Assembly (NCBI GenBank): GCA_002359895.1
Contig: DEOB01000010.1
Coordinates: 570,921 to 634,920 of the forward strand
DNA: 64,000 bases
Direction: 5' to 3'
Origin: Stenotrophomonas sp. UBA2629
Lineage (GTDB): Bacteria; Pseudomonadota; Gammaproteobacteria; Xanthomonadales; Xanthomonadaceae
A program made the position numbers and the translations under genes. Of the stretch, positions 51,034-59,456 are shown in pieces. The notes beneath the pieces were generated by a model. The model was given only the letters and a program-made list of their open reading frames with translations, searched no databases and was not told where the DNA came from. The stretch's first letter is position 1, and every line of letters begins with the position of its first letter.

Positions 51034-51879
51034 GTGAGCAACCCCTGGAACAACCGTCGCCCTTCCGTCCGCCCGCCGCGGGCAACGCCCATGCCGGCCA
51101 GCCCTCGCGCCAGCGAAGGTGCCGGAGGCCCGCCGGTGCGCGGCAGTGACGAACTGCGTCTGTACGGCGTCAACGCCGTGCAGGCCATGTTCGCGCGTCG
51201 TCCCGAAGCCCTGCGCAAGCTGTACCTTGCCGAGGACATGATCCCGCGCATGCAGCCGGTGCTGAAATGGTGCGTGGCCAACCGCGTGGGTTATCGCGTC
51301 GTGGCTGATGGCGATCTCAACAAGCTCGCCGCCACCACCCATCACGAAGGCATCGTGGCAGACGTCATCCGCCAGGAACCTTTGGCCTTGGCGGCATGGC
51401 TGGCAAGCGTGGGTGAGGACGCGCCGGCGCTGGCACTGTGGCTGGATGGCGTGGGCAACCCGCACAACTTTGGCGCCATCCTGCGCTCGGCTGCGCACTT
51501 CGGTGTGTCGGCGATTCTGCTGCCGGCCGAGTCGACACTGGCATTGTCCGGTGCGGCGGCACGCGTGGCCGAAGGCGGCGCCGAATGGGTGCCGCTGGTA
51601 CGCCTGCCGGCGTTGCCGCAGGCCGTCGCGCAACTGCGCGATGCCGGTTTCGGGCTCGCGGCAACCTTGGTGGAAGAGGGCGACAACCTGTTCACCACCG
51701 TCCTGCCGGACCGTCTGGTCTACGTGATGGGCGCCGAAGGCGAGGGCATGGATCGCGGCTTCGCACAGAGCTGTGACCTGCGCCTGTCCATCCCCGGCAC
51801 CGGCGCGGTGGAAAGCTTGAACGTGGCCTCGGCTACGGCGGTGTTGCTGTCCAGTTGGAACAGCCGCAAGCAGCGTTAA
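51034..51879 (+). CDS. TrmH/SpoU family RNA 2'-O-methyltransferase
   Basis: Protein of 281 aa. A basic, Pro-rich N-terminal tail (1-35), a SpoU substrate-binding domain (about 40-110; LYGVNAVQAMFARRPEALRKLYL), and a knotted SPOUT methyltransferase domain with LDGVGNPHNFGAILRSA, YVMGAEGEGM and SIPGTGAVESLNVASA. It uses S-adenosylmethionine to methylate ribose of rRNA or tRNA; it resembles RlmB, but is too divergent in the N-terminus for a firm name. GTG start at 51034, 14 bp after the symporter gene. Confidence 0.9.
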   Translation: MSNPWNNRRPSVRPPRATPMPASPRASEGAGGPPVRGSDELRLYGVNAVQAMFARRPEALRKLYLAEDMIPRMQPVLKWCVANRVGYRVVADGDLNKLAATTHHEGIVADVIRQEPLALAAWLASVGEDAPALALWLDGVGNPHNFGAILRSAAHFGVSAILLPAESTLALSGAAARVAEGGAEWVPLVRLPALPQAVAQLRDAGFGLAATLVEEGDNLFTTVLPDRLVYVMGAEGEGMDRGFAQSCDLRLSIPGTGAVESLNVASATAVLLSSWNSRKQR

Positions 51880-51890
51880 GTGGCGCAACT

Positions 51891-51957
51891 GTAGTGCCGA
51901 GCGATGCTCGGCAGAGGCTTTACCGATAAGGTTCCAGCGCGGTATGGCTGGGCTCTA
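51891..51957. repeat. SMAG-like GTAG REP element and inverted degenerate partner
   Basis: GTAG-TGCCGAGC-GAT-GCTCGGCA (51891-51913) has the GTAG tetranucleotide head and 8-bp stem of S. maltophilia SMAG elements. A degenerate inverted partner ends in CTAC at 51954-51957, giving the dimer layout usual for such REPs. It lies directly after the SpoU gene stop. Confidence 0.85.
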
Positions 51958-51960
51958 CAG

Positions 51961-51988
51961 AACAAAGGCGCCGCAAGGCGCCTTTGTT
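51961..51988 (+). terminator. Terminator after the SpoU gene (copy 1)
   Basis: Perfect 12-bp stem AACAAAGGCGCC / GGCGCCTTTGTT with GCAA loop, directly after the SMAG-like dimer. Confidence 0.85.
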
Positions 51989-52016
51989 GTCTGCGCAGCA
52001 CCCAAGAACGCCGAAT

Positions 52017-52090
52017 GTAGTGCAAAGCCAAGCCAAGCCATGCTCGGCAGAGGCTTTACCGGTGAAGTCCCCGTCGAGCATGGCTCGGCA
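52017..52090. repeat. Second, degenerate SMAG-like element
   Basis: GTAGTGC at 52017 leads, through AAGCC pentamers, to CATGCTCGGCAGAGGCTTTACCGG, which repeats the sequence following the first element (GCTCGGCAGAGGCTTTACCG). An inverted partner GAGCATGGCTCGGCA ends near 52090. Together with the first element this is an imperfect tandem duplication, each copy ending in its own hairpin. Confidence 0.75.
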
Positions 52091-52097
52091 GGACAGA

Positions 52098-52129
52098 ACA
52101 AGAAAGGCGCCTTGCGGCGCCTTTCTTGT
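52098..52129. terminator. Hairpin terminator, copy 2, after the M28 peptidase gene
   Basis: Perfect 14-bp stem ACAAGAAAGGCGCC / GGCGCCTTTCTTGT with TTGC loop, 18 bases past the minus-strand peptidase stop. It is a relative of the terminator at 51961-51988 and can serve either strand. Confidence 0.85.
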
Positions 52130-52146
52130 TTCAGCTGGGCTGGAAA

Positions 52147-53562
52147 TCACTCGCGCGGCGGCACCACATCCTTGGCTTCGCTGCCGAAGCTGCCTTCCGA
52201 TTCGGCGGCGAGGTAGGCGAACACCGTGTACGCGGCGACGTTCTGCGCCAGCGCCTTGGGGTCGATCTTGTCCAAGGTGTCGTCCGGGGTGTGGTGCAGG
52301 TCGAAGTAGTCCGTCCCGTCCTGCGCCAGCCACGCCCACGCGCCGCCCTTGGCGGCCAGCGGGCCTACATCCGGGCCGGGGCCGCCTTCATTCGGACGGT
52401 ATTCGATGCCCAGCGGTGCCAAGGCTTCGCCGATCTGGCGCGTGGCGTCGCGCGACTCGGCCGGGTTGCCCGAGCCGGTGTTGAACGCATAGATACGCCC
52501 GGCGCCGAAGTCGCTTTCGGCAGCGATGTGCTGCTGCACGATCTCGCCGTCCTTCGCGCGCGCTGCCGCATAGGCCTTGCCGCCGTGCAGGCCTTGTTCC
52601 TCGTTGGCGAATGCAATCACGCGGATGGTGCGCTTGGGCGCCTGCTTGAGCTGGCCGATCAGGTGGCCGGCGGCCATGGTGATACCAATGCCTGCGCCGT
52701 CATCAATGGCGCCGGTGCCCAGGTCCCACGAGTCGAGATGCCCGCCAATGACCACCACCTCCTTGGGCAGGCTGCGGCCGGTGATTTCACCGATCACGTT
52801 CTGCGAGGTGTAGCTGCCATCCCAGCCACAATCCAGTGCGAGGCGGATGCGGGTGGCACCGCGTGCGACCAGACGGTTGAGCTGGTCGGCATCCGGGCCG
52901 GACAGCGCCGCAGACGGTACCGGCGTCAGGCCTTCATCAAACCGGGTGATACCGGTGTGCGGCATGCGATGCGAGTCGGTGCCGGCCGAGCGCATGATGT
53001 AGCCGATGGCGCCCTTGCGGATGGCCTCGGATGGGCCACGGCTGCGCACCGTGCCACCAATGCCGTAATCCATGCCGCTGCGGCTGCGTGTCATGGTGAA
53101 GTCGACATAGGCGATCTTGCCGGCCAGCGAACCTTCCGGCGCGGCCTTCAGTGCATCCAAACCTTCAAACCGCACCACCTCTGCTTCCACCGTACCGGCC
53201 GGGCTGCCGCCCAGCGCGGTGATGGTCAGCGGCTGCGGATGCGCACCGAGCACGGCGGCGTGTTCGCTGCGGCGCTCCCACTTCGGGAAGGTGACCGGCT
53301 CGGTCCATACCTTGTCGAAACCCAGTGCTTTGAACTTGGCCTTAGCCCATTCCACCGCGCGCGCGTCCGCTTCGCTGCCGGCCATGCGTGGGCCGATCTC
53401 GGTGGTCAGCGATTCCACCACCTGCCAGCCGGTGGTATCGGCCAAGGCCTGCTCGCGCAGCTGCGCGGCTTTGCTCAGCGCGTCCTGCGGGATGGCGGTC
53501 GGCGCGGCATAAGCGCTGGCGCAGGCGAGGGTGGCGGCGATGGCAAGTGCAAGGCGGCGCAT
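52147..53562 (-). CDS. M28 family metallopeptidase, secreted
   Basis: Protein of 471 aa. Signal peptide (cleavage near AYA, residue ~19), a PA-type inserted domain (about 115-235) and the M28 catalytic domain: zinc ligands in GGHLDSWDLG, GAIDDGAG, FANEEQG, ESDFGA and DLHHTPDDT. Members are zinc aminopeptidases or carboxypeptidases of the periplasm or outside. The start at 53562 is chosen because GGAG sits 7-10 bases before that ATG; ATG 53574 is a close alternative. Confidence 0.9.
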   Translation of the reverse strand: MRRLALAIAATLACASAYAAPTAIPQDALSKAAQLREQALADTTGWQVVESLTTEIGPRMAGSEADARAVEWAKAKFKALGFDKVWTEPVTFPKWERRSEHAAVLGAHPQPLTITALGGSPAGTVEAEVVRFEGLDALKAAPEGSLAGKIAYVDFTMTRSRSGMDYGIGGTVRSRGPSEAIRKGAIGYIMRSAGTDSHRMPHTGITRFDEGLTPVPSAALSGPDADQLNRLVARGATRIRLALDCGWDGSYTSQNVIGEITGRSLPKEVVVIGGHLDSWDLGTGAIDDGAGIGITMAAGHLIGQLKQAPKRTIRVIAFANEEQGLHGGKAYAAARAKDGEIVQQHIAAESDFGAGRIYAFNTGSGNPAESRDATRQIGEALAPLGIEYRPNEGGPGPDVGPLAAKGGAWAWLAQDGTDYFDLHHTPDDTLDKIDPKALAQNVAAYTVFAYLAAESEGSFGSEAKDVVPPRE

Positions 53563-53584
53563 GGCGCGCTCCATAAACAAGGAA

Positions 53585-53607
53585 GCCGCGAGCATAGCGC
53601 TCGCGGC
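53585..53607 (-). terminator. mscL terminator just upstream of the M28 gene
   Basis: GCCGCGAGC / GCTCGCGGC stem with a five-base loop, followed on the minus strand by TTCCTTGTTT. It lies 50 bases past the mscL stop and only about 23 bases before the M28 start, so the peptidase promoter must overlap or follow it. Confidence 0.7.
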
Positions 53608-53656
53608 TGCGTTGTTACCGTGCTGGAGGTCACCTGCAGTGACCGCCGGGCGGCGC

Positions 53657-54070
53657 TTACTTTTTGAGGTTGTCGCGGATCTCGCGCAGCAGCAGCACCT
53701 CTTCGCTGGGAGCGGCCGGCGCAGCCGGTTCTTCGGCCTTCTTGCGCGAGAGCTTGTTGAGCACCTTGATCAGCATGAAGATGGCGAACGCCACGATGAT
53801 GAACTGGATCATGGTGTTGATGAAATCGCCGTAGCCGATAACCACCGCCGGTACTTCCTTGCCGTCAGCACCGATCTTGGCCGGTGCAAGCACCCAGGCC
53901 AGGTTGGAGAAATCGACATTGCCGATCAACCAGCCAATCGGCGGCATGATCACCTTGTCCACCAGCGAGGTGACGATCTTGCCGAACGCGCCGCCGATGA
54001 CGACACCGACCGCTAGGTCGATGACGTTGCCACGCATGGCAAATTCCTTGAATTCGCTGATCATTCCCAT
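53657..54070 (-). CDS. mscL: Large-conductance mechanosensitive channel
   Basis: Protein of 137 aa, canonical length. N-terminal amphipathic helix MGMISEFKEFAMRGNVIDLAV, TM1 with the glycine-rich pore lining GVVIGGAFGKIVTSLV, periplasmic loop, TM2 (FINTMIQFIIVAFAIFMLIK) and a charged C-terminal helix bundle (EEVLLLREIRDNLKK). It opens under membrane tension to release solutes on osmotic downshock. ATG 54070 has a GGAGAAAG ribosome site. 58 bp after the FAH gene, with which it may be co-transcribed. Confidence 0.96.
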   Translation of the reverse strand: MGMISEFKEFAMRGNVIDLAVGVVIGGAFGKIVTSLVDKVIMPPIGWLIGNVDFSNLAWVLAPAKIGADGKEVPAVVIGYGDFINTMIQFIIVAFAIFMLIKVLNKLSRKKAEEPAAPAAPSEEVLLLREIRDNLKK

Positions 54071-54128
54071 GTCTTTCTCCTGTGTGTGCAAATGGGGGAG
54101 CCGGCGCAGCGTACTCCACTGAATGTCA

Positions 54129-54830
54129 TCAGACGATCACGCCGCTGCAGCGGGCAAGGTCGCCAAGTCGTGCGTCGAAGCGATCGCCGGGTTGCAGCGG
54201 GGCCACACCGGCCGGCGTGCCCATGTACACCAGGTCGCCCGCACGCAGTGCGTAGAGTTTGGACAGTTCGTGCAGGATGTCCGGCACGTTCCAGATCATC
54301 TGGTCCAGAGTGGAACTCTGCCGCTGCTGGCCATTGATCTCCAGCGTCAGCGTCAGCGGTGGCAGCTCGCTTATCTGTTCGGCGAGCACCAGCGTGCTGA
54401 TCGGGGCGGAATGGTCGAAGCCCTTGGCGATATCCCACGGGCCGCCCTTTGCTTTGGCCGCCGCCTGCAGGTCGCGGCGGGTGAGGTCCAGTCCCACGCC
54501 GTAGGCCAGCACCAGCGACAAGGCGTCTTCCAACGGCAACACGCCGGCCGGCGCGTCCTTGCCCAGCGCGACCACCAGCTCAACTTCATGGTGCAGATCG
54601 GAAGTGCCGGATGGGTACGGCACCGCCGCATCGCCAATGACCACCGCATCGGCGGGCTTCATGAAGAACATCGGCTGGCCGCGCTCGGTGGCAGCGGGCA
54701 CCGCCGCGCCCATCTCGCGTGCGTGATCGGCAAAGTTGCGGCCCACGCAGTAAATGCGGCGGACGGGGAACGTGCCACCGCCGGCCACCGGCACGCGGGG
54801 CTGGAGCGGGGTGGGGATCAGATCGGTCAT
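54129..54830 (-). CDS. Fumarylacetoacetate hydrolase family protein
   Basis: Protein of 233 aa, a FAHD1-like short form. FAH core motifs: RIYCVGRNFADHAREMG, the metal-binding HHEVELVV (with later Glu/Asp ligands) and MGTPAGVAPLQPGD. Members decarboxylate oxaloacetate or hydrolyse acylpyruvates or related 2-oxo acids with Mg2+. The specific substrate is open. ATG 54830. Confidence 0.88.
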   Translation of the reverse strand: MTDLIPTPLQPRVPVAGGGTFPVRRIYCVGRNFADHAREMGAAVPAATERGQPMFFMKPADAVVIGDAAVPYPSGTSDLHHEVELVVALGKDAPAGVLPLEDALSLVLAYGVGLDLTRRDLQAAAKAKGGPWDIAKGFDHSAPISTLVLAEQISELPPLTLTLEINGQQRQSSTLDQMIWNVPDILHELSKLYALRAGDLVYMGTPAGVAPLQPGDRFDARLGDLARCSGVIV

Positions 54831-54982
54831 GGTGTGGGGTCCGCAGTGAAACGACAGCGAAGTCTAGCGGATCAGGCAGGCTTGTCTGCGGCACGGCACC
54901 TGCGTTGGTAGATGCCGAGGAAAGGCAGAACCAGGCAGATCAACAGGTACGGCTTTCTGGCGGGGGCTTGGTACACAAACAA

Positions 54983-55007
54983 AAAATCCCGCAGGTCGCG
55001 GGATTTT
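54983..55007 (-). terminator. Terminator after the small membrane protein gene
   Basis: Perfect 10-bp stem AAAATCCCGC / GCGGGATTTT with five-base loop; on the minus strand it runs into six T residues. It is 22 bases past the stop at 55029. Confidence 0.88.
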
Positions 55008-55028
55008 CTGGATGCAGGCTGCGATGTT

Positions 55029-55310
55029 TCAGTGCGCCTGGGGCAGAGCGGCCTTGCGTATCACGCGGTACTCGGCATCCACCACATTGGGCGCGGCTTT
55101 GCGGGCGGCGCGTGCCTTGCGCGATGCCAGCAGCTTCCAGCCCAGACCCACCAGAATCATCGCCGCGCCGACAAACACGCCGGCCACAATCATCACCGCC
55201 AGCAGCGCCAAGCCAAGCAGGCCCAAAGCAATCCGCACGAGCGGGTTGCGCGGCTTGCGCGGCGCGAACAGGTTGCGGAGTTTGGAAAACTGGACGGAAT
55301 GAATGTTCAT
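55029..55310 (-). CDS. Small membrane protein of unknown function
   Basis: Protein of 93 aa: a basic N-terminus, a long hydrophobic stretch (about 25-57, LVRIALGLLGLALLAVMIVA and on), possibly two helices in a hairpin, and a basic tail ending ALPQAH. I do not recognise a named family. It has its own terminator and an AT-rich upstream region, so it is probably an independent gene. Confidence 0.65.
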   Translation of the reverse strand: MNIHSVQFSKLRNLFAPRKPRNPLVRIALGLLGLALLAVMIVAGVFVGAAMILVGLGWKLLASRKARAARKAAPNVVDAEYRVIRKAALPQAH

Positions 55311-55452
55311 TAAGATCTGGTGACAGTGAGTCTGCGTGGAAGTATCGGTGCCGCCGCCACTCTATGCGTAAATTTGTCGTTAAATTTTGGTCACTTAGCG
55401 ATGGGTGCGGCTTGCGAGTCATGCTTCGTCCATCCCCGTGGCACACGCATGC

Positions 55453-55458
55453 GACAAT
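55453..55458 (+). promoter_or_regulatory. Putative -10 element for the Rieske gene
   Basis: GACAAT in a GC-rich setting, 28 bases before the ATG at 55486; no clear -35 box. Confidence 0.35.
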
Positions 55459-55485
55459 CGCGCCCCTGATTGTTGCGGCGTTCCA

Positions 55486-55833
55486 ATGACCATCCTCCCT
55501 TCCTCCGAAACTGAATTGGCACAGCTCGATGCCTTGCCCGATCAAGGCTTCCACGCGGTGACGGCGGTGCTGGATGGCGATGCGGAAACACTGGTGCTGT
55601 ACCGCGATGGTGACCAGGTGCGTGCCTGGTTGAACGTCTGCCCGCACGCCGGGCGCGCGCTGGACTGGGCACCGGGCCAGTTTCTGAAAAGCCGCGAAGG
55701 CCATTTGGTATGCGCCGTCCACGGTGCTTCGTTTGAGTTGCAGGGCGGCGTCTGTGTAGCGGGCCCCTGTCGAGGCGATTCACTGCGCGCGGTGCCGGTG
55801 CAGGTGCGCGAAGGGCGCGTGTTGCTGGCCTGA
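55486..55833 (+). CDS. Rieske (2Fe-2S) domain protein
   Basis: Protein of 115 aa made almost wholly of a Rieske domain, with cluster ligands CPHAG (C-x-H) and CAVHGASF (C-x-x-H). Layout is that of the small, soluble NirD/HcaC-type ferredoxins. Electron-transfer partner is unknown, as no oxygenase or reductase gene is adjacent. ATG 55486 begins the conserved part; the frame from 55405 adds unlikely sequence. Confidence 0.88.
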   Translation: MTILPSSETELAQLDALPDQGFHAVTAVLDGDAETLVLYRDGDQVRAWLNVCPHAGRALDWAPGQFLKSREGHLVCAVHGASFELQGGVCVAGPCRGDSLRAVPVQVREGRVLLA

Positions 55834-55913
55834 GCAACTATGGCTGAAGGTGACGCTGCCTTTGCTGCCAATCCGCCTTTTTCACTATTTGTTCGTGCCG
55901 CGCTGACAGTCCG

Positions 55914-55949
55914 CGCGTGCTGGCGAGCAGCACGCGGCTGCGTACGCAG
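55914..55949. repeat. Two hairpins between convergent Rieske and SLC13 genes
   Basis: CGCGTGCTG / CAGCACGCG with a five-base loop (55914-55936) followed by the palindrome CTGCGTACGCAG (55938-55949). Lacks T-runs; may end or stabilise transcripts. Confidence 0.45.
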
Positions 55950-55950
55950 C

Positions 55951-57798
55951 TCAGAACATGATGTTGATCATCACCACGACGATCAGCGTGTACAGCAGCG
56001 ACAGCGGCCCCGCCACGCGCCACATTTCGCGCGGCATGTACTTGGCCGGGCCCATCGCCATCGAGATGACCGGGTTTGAAGCCGTCATCAGGTTGTTGGA
56101 GGCCGACAGCGCCACGATCAACGCAAACGCCGTGGGGTTGCCGCCGGCGGCCAAGGCCAGGTTCACTGCGATGGGCACCATCACGATGGTCGCGCCGACA
56201 TGGCTGATGACCAGTGAGAACGCCGTGGTCAGCAACGCCAATGCCAGTTCCAACACCCACACCGGAATGCCGGTGGGCAGTTTGTCGATGGTGTGACCGG
56301 CAATCCACGCCGCCGCACCGCTGCTGTCCATCGCCCAACCCAGCGGAATCAACCCGGCCATCATGAAGATGGTTTTCCAGTTGATGGACGCATAGGCCTC
56401 GTCCATGCGCAGCACGCCGGTCAGCAGCATGCCGGCCACGCCGGTGAGCAGGGTCAGGGCGACCGGCAGGCGCGAGGTGAGCGCGATGATGATGGTGATG
56501 GCGAAGATCGCCATGGCGATCTTGAACTTGTGCGGGCGCTGCTCGCCTTTCGGGTAGTCGGTGACCACCACAAAATCGCGGCTCTCCGCAGCGGTGGCCA
56601 AATCCTGCCAGATGCTGTGGAACACCAGCATGTCGCCGGCACGCAGCGGTGTGTTGCGCACGTCCTCGCGGATGACCTGCTTGTCGCGGTTGATCGCCAG
56701 CAGGCTGATGCCGCGCTCTTTGCGTAGGCGCAGTTCACCGGCGGTTTTGCCGATGACCCGCGAAGTAGGCGGAACCACCGCTTCGGAAATGCCCGCGCGG
56801 GCCGGGTTGAACAGATCACCCAGTTGTTTCAGGCGCGAGGACATGCGCAGAAACTGGTTCTGCGCGAAATCGGACACCTGTTGGCGCGGGCCCATCACAC
56901 CGATGGCGCTGCCCACCCAGATGCGCATGTCCGCAGGCGGTGACAGACGGGTGTCATCGCCGGTTTTCAACGCGAGCAGCAACGGTGCATCGAACAGGTT
57001 TTCGGCCTCGCCCACGGTCATGCCGACCAGTGGACTCTCGGCGGTGACCAGCAACTCGAAGACATCGCCTTCGATGCCGTAAGCCTTGGCGAAATAGCTT
57101 TCGGTGCGTGCCGGGGCCTGCCCGTCTTCGCTGACGCCTTCTTCTTCCTTCAATTTGCGGCTGCCGTAAAAACGGAAGTACAGCAGCGAGGCAATCAGCA
57201 ACGCCACACCAATGGGCAGCGGCGCGAACATGCGCAGCGGCTCGATGGTGGCTGAGCCGGAGGGCAGGTTGTTGTTGGCTGACACCAGCAGATCGTTGAG
57301 CAGAATCAACGGCGAGTTGCCGACCATGGTCAACGCGCCGCCCATCACGATGGCCGCGGAAATAGGCAGCAGTTGGCGCTTGAGCGTGAGCGCGGTGCGC
57401 GACGCCAAGCGCGATGCCACCGGCAGATACAGCGCCATCACCGAAGGGTTCTGCATGAACGAGGAGTTCAAGCCGGCGGTTGCACTGGTGAGCAGCAACA
57501 ACCGTTGTTCAAGCCCGTGTGAACGCCGCAACAGCCAGCCGGCCAATCGATTCAGCGCGCCGGTGCGGTCCAGCCCGGCGCCCAGAATGGTGGTGGCGAT
57601 GATGCTCATCACCGCGTTGCCGGAGAAGCCGCCGAAGATTTCCTCCGGCGCGATCAGGCCGGTGACGCCCAACACCACCATCACCACCAACGCCACCACG
57701 TCGGCGCGGATGCGCTCGAACAGGAACATCGCCATCGTGAAACCAACCAGCCCGAGGACGAGCTTCATGTCGGTGGTCAGCGTCAGCGCGGTATCCAT
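55951..57798 (-). CDS. SLC13/DASS-type permease with two TrkA-C (RCK-C) domains
   Basis: Protein of 615 aa. Two blocks of membrane helices (about 12-215 and 430-615) are split by a cytoplasmic insert with two TrkA-C-type domains (about 240-320 and 325-410; VFELLVTAESPLVGMTVGEA and AVVPPTSRVIGKTAGEL). The motif GNSPLILLND in the first block and SASNNLMTASNP in the second resemble the paired SNT-type ion sites of DASS transporters. Such proteins move anions (dicarboxylates, sulfate) with Na+; substrate unknown. 28 bp after trmB, so probably the last gene of thiS-thiG-trmB. Confidence 0.87.
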   Translation of the reverse strand: MDTALTLTTDMKLVLGLVGFTMAMFLFERIRADVVALVVMVVLGVTGLIAPEEIFGGFSGNAVMSIIATTILGAGLDRTGALNRLAGWLLRRSHGLEQRLLLLTSATAGLNSSFMQNPSVMALYLPVASRLASRTALTLKRQLLPISAAIVMGGALTMVGNSPLILLNDLLVSANNNLPSGSATIEPLRMFAPLPIGVALLIASLLYFRFYGSRKLKEEEGVSEDGQAPARTESYFAKAYGIEGDVFELLVTAESPLVGMTVGEAENLFDAPLLLALKTGDDTRLSPPADMRIWVGSAIGVMGPRQQVSDFAQNQFLRMSSRLKQLGDLFNPARAGISEAVVPPTSRVIGKTAGELRLRKERGISLLAINRDKQVIREDVRNTPLRAGDMLVFHSIWQDLATAAESRDFVVVTDYPKGEQRPHKFKIAMAIFAITIIIALTSRLPVALTLLTGVAGMLLTGVLRMDEAYASINWKTIFMMAGLIPLGWAMDSSGAAAWIAGHTIDKLPTGIPVWVLELALALLTTAFSLVISHVGATIVMVPIAVNLALAAGGNPTAFALIVALSASNNLMTASNPVISMAMGPAKYMPREMWRVAGPLSLLYTLIVVVMINIMF

Positions 57799-57826
57799 GC
57801 GGCGGTGGTTCCTTCAGCAGCCCAGG

Positions 57827-58561
57827 TCAGGTGCGGTCGTACAACAGATCCCACACACCGTGGCCGAGCTTTTGGCCACGGGTCTCGAAGTGGGTTTGCG
57901 GGCGCCAGTCCGGGCGCGGCACGCTGCCACGTGGGCCGGCGCGGTTGACCAGGCCGGCGGTGACATCCAGCACGTCCCACATCTGCTCGGCGTAGTCGGC
58001 CCAGTCGGTAGCGCAATGCAGGCGACCACCCGGGCGCAGCTTGCGCACCAGCAGTTCGGCGAATGCCGGCTGCAGCAGGCGACGCTTGTTGTGGCGCTTC
58101 TTGTGCCACGGATCGGGGAAGTAGATGCGCACTTCGTCCAACGCACCGTCGGCGATTTCTTTCTCCAGCACTTCCACCGCATCGTGGTGGTAGAGCTTGA
58201 CGTGGTCGGCGTTGTCGTCGGCCAGTGCGTTGAGCAGGCGGCCGACACCCGGCGCATGCACTTCAATGCCGATGTAATCCTTGGACGGATCAAACTGCGC
58301 GGCGTAGCGCAGTGCTGCGCCGTTGCCAAAACCAATCTCCAACACCTTGGGCGCGTTGCGGCCGAAGGTGGCGTCGAGGTCGCGCGGCTCACCGTTGAAG
58401 TCGATGCCGAAGCGCGGCCAGCGCTCATCGAACGCACGCTGCTGTGCCGGGGTGAAGCGGCCTTGGCGCAACACGAAGCTGCGTACTTCGCGGCGGCCTT
58501 CGGTCACGGTGAACGGCTTGGGCGGTGCCTTGGAACCGGCGCTGTCAAAAGGATTTGTCAT
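57827..58561 (-). CDS. trmB: tRNA (guanine-N7-)-methyltransferase
   Basis: Protein of 244 aa. SAM motif LEIGFGNGAAL (about 74-84), GIEVHAPGVGRLL, and the TrmB signature IYFPDPWHKKRHNKRRL (about 148-164). It methylates guanine at position 46 in the tRNA variable loop. ATG 58561 overlaps the thiG stop. Confidence 0.96.
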   Translation of the reverse strand: MTNPFDSAGSKAPPKPFTVTEGRREVRSFVLRQGRFTPAQQRAFDERWPRFGIDFNGEPRDLDATFGRNAPKVLEIGFGNGAALRYAAQFDPSKDYIGIEVHAPGVGRLLNALADDNADHVKLYHHDAVEVLEKEIADGALDEVRIYFPDPWHKKRHNKRRLLQPAFAELLVRKLRPGGRLHCATDWADYAEQMWDVLDVTAGLVNRAGPRGSVPRPDWRPQTHFETRGQKLGHGVWDLLYDRT

Positions 58562-59355
58562 CAGCCGATCAACCCGTCAACAGGAGAGGACGCACTGGCA
58601 TAACGCTTGCGCGGAATGCGCCCGGCCAAAAATGCCTCGCGGCCGGCTTCCACGGCCTTGCGCATGGCGCTGGCCATCAACACCGGGTTGCGGGCACCGG
58701 CAATGGCGGTGTTCATCAGCACGCCGTCGCAGCCCAGCTCCATGGCGATGGCCGCATCGGACGCGGTGCCCACGCCGGCATCGACAATGATCGGCACCTT
58801 GGCGTTTTCGATGATCTCGATGAGGTTGTACTTGTTCTGGATGCCAAGGCCAGAACCAATTGGTGCGGCCAGCGGCATCACCGCAGCGCAGCCGATTTCT
58901 TCCAGGCGCTTGGCCAGGATGGGGTCATCGGAGGTGTAGACCATCACGTCGAAACCGTCCTTCACCAGCTGCTCGGCCGCTTTGAGCGTGGCCATCACGT
59001 CGGGGTAAAGCGTCTTCTGGTCGCCCAGCACTTCAAGCTTGGTGAGGTTGTGGCCGTCCAACAGCTCACGCGCCAGGCGGCAGGTGCGCACCGCGTCTTC
59101 GGCGGTATAGCAGCCGGCGGTGTTGGGCAGGATGGCGTAGCGGTCCGGCGGCAGCACGTCCAGCAGATTGGGCTCGCCCGGGTTCTGGCCGATGTTGGTG
59201 CGGCGGATGGCGACGGTGACGATCTGGGCGCCAGCGGCCTCGGTGGCCAGGCGGGTTTCTTCCAGATCCTTGAACTTGCCGGTGCCGGTCAGCAACCGGG
59301 ACGAATAGGTTTTGCCGGCGATGACCAGCGAATCGGAGGGTACATGTGCGTTCAT
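58561..59355 (-). CDS. thiG: Thiazole synthase
   Basis: Protein of 264 aa. TIM-barrel ThiG features: SRLLTGTGKFKDLEETRLA with the Schiff-base-type Lys region, KLEVLGD, PLAAPIGSGLGI and IIVDAGVGTASDAAIAMELG with GVLMNTAIAGA. It forms the thiazole phosphate part of thiamin from deoxyxylulose phosphate, an iminoacetate and ThiS-thiocarboxylate. ATG 59355 is preferred (GGGTGA ribosome site); ATG 59373 adds six residues. Lies 101 bp after thiS. Confidence 0.95.
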   Translation of the reverse strand: MNAHVPSDSLVIAGKTYSSRLLTGTGKFKDLEETRLATEAAGAQIVTVAIRRTNIGQNPGEPNLLDVLPPDRYAILPNTAGCYTAEDAVRTCRLARELLDGHNLTKLEVLGDQKTLYPDVMATLKAAEQLVKDGFDVMVYTSDDPILAKRLEEIGCAAVMPLAAPIGSGLGIQNKYNLIEIIENAKVPIIVDAGVGTASDAAIAMELGCDGVLMNTAIAGARNPVLMASAMRKAVEAGREAFLAGRIPRKRYASASSPVDGLIG

Positions 59356-59456
59356 TGCCGAATTATCACCCATCACGGCCAGCTTGGCCGTAGCTGCTGT
59401 GTGAGTGCGGATGTCGTTTGCGGAGTGGGCAATGGATGTGGTGCGGGTTGATCGGC

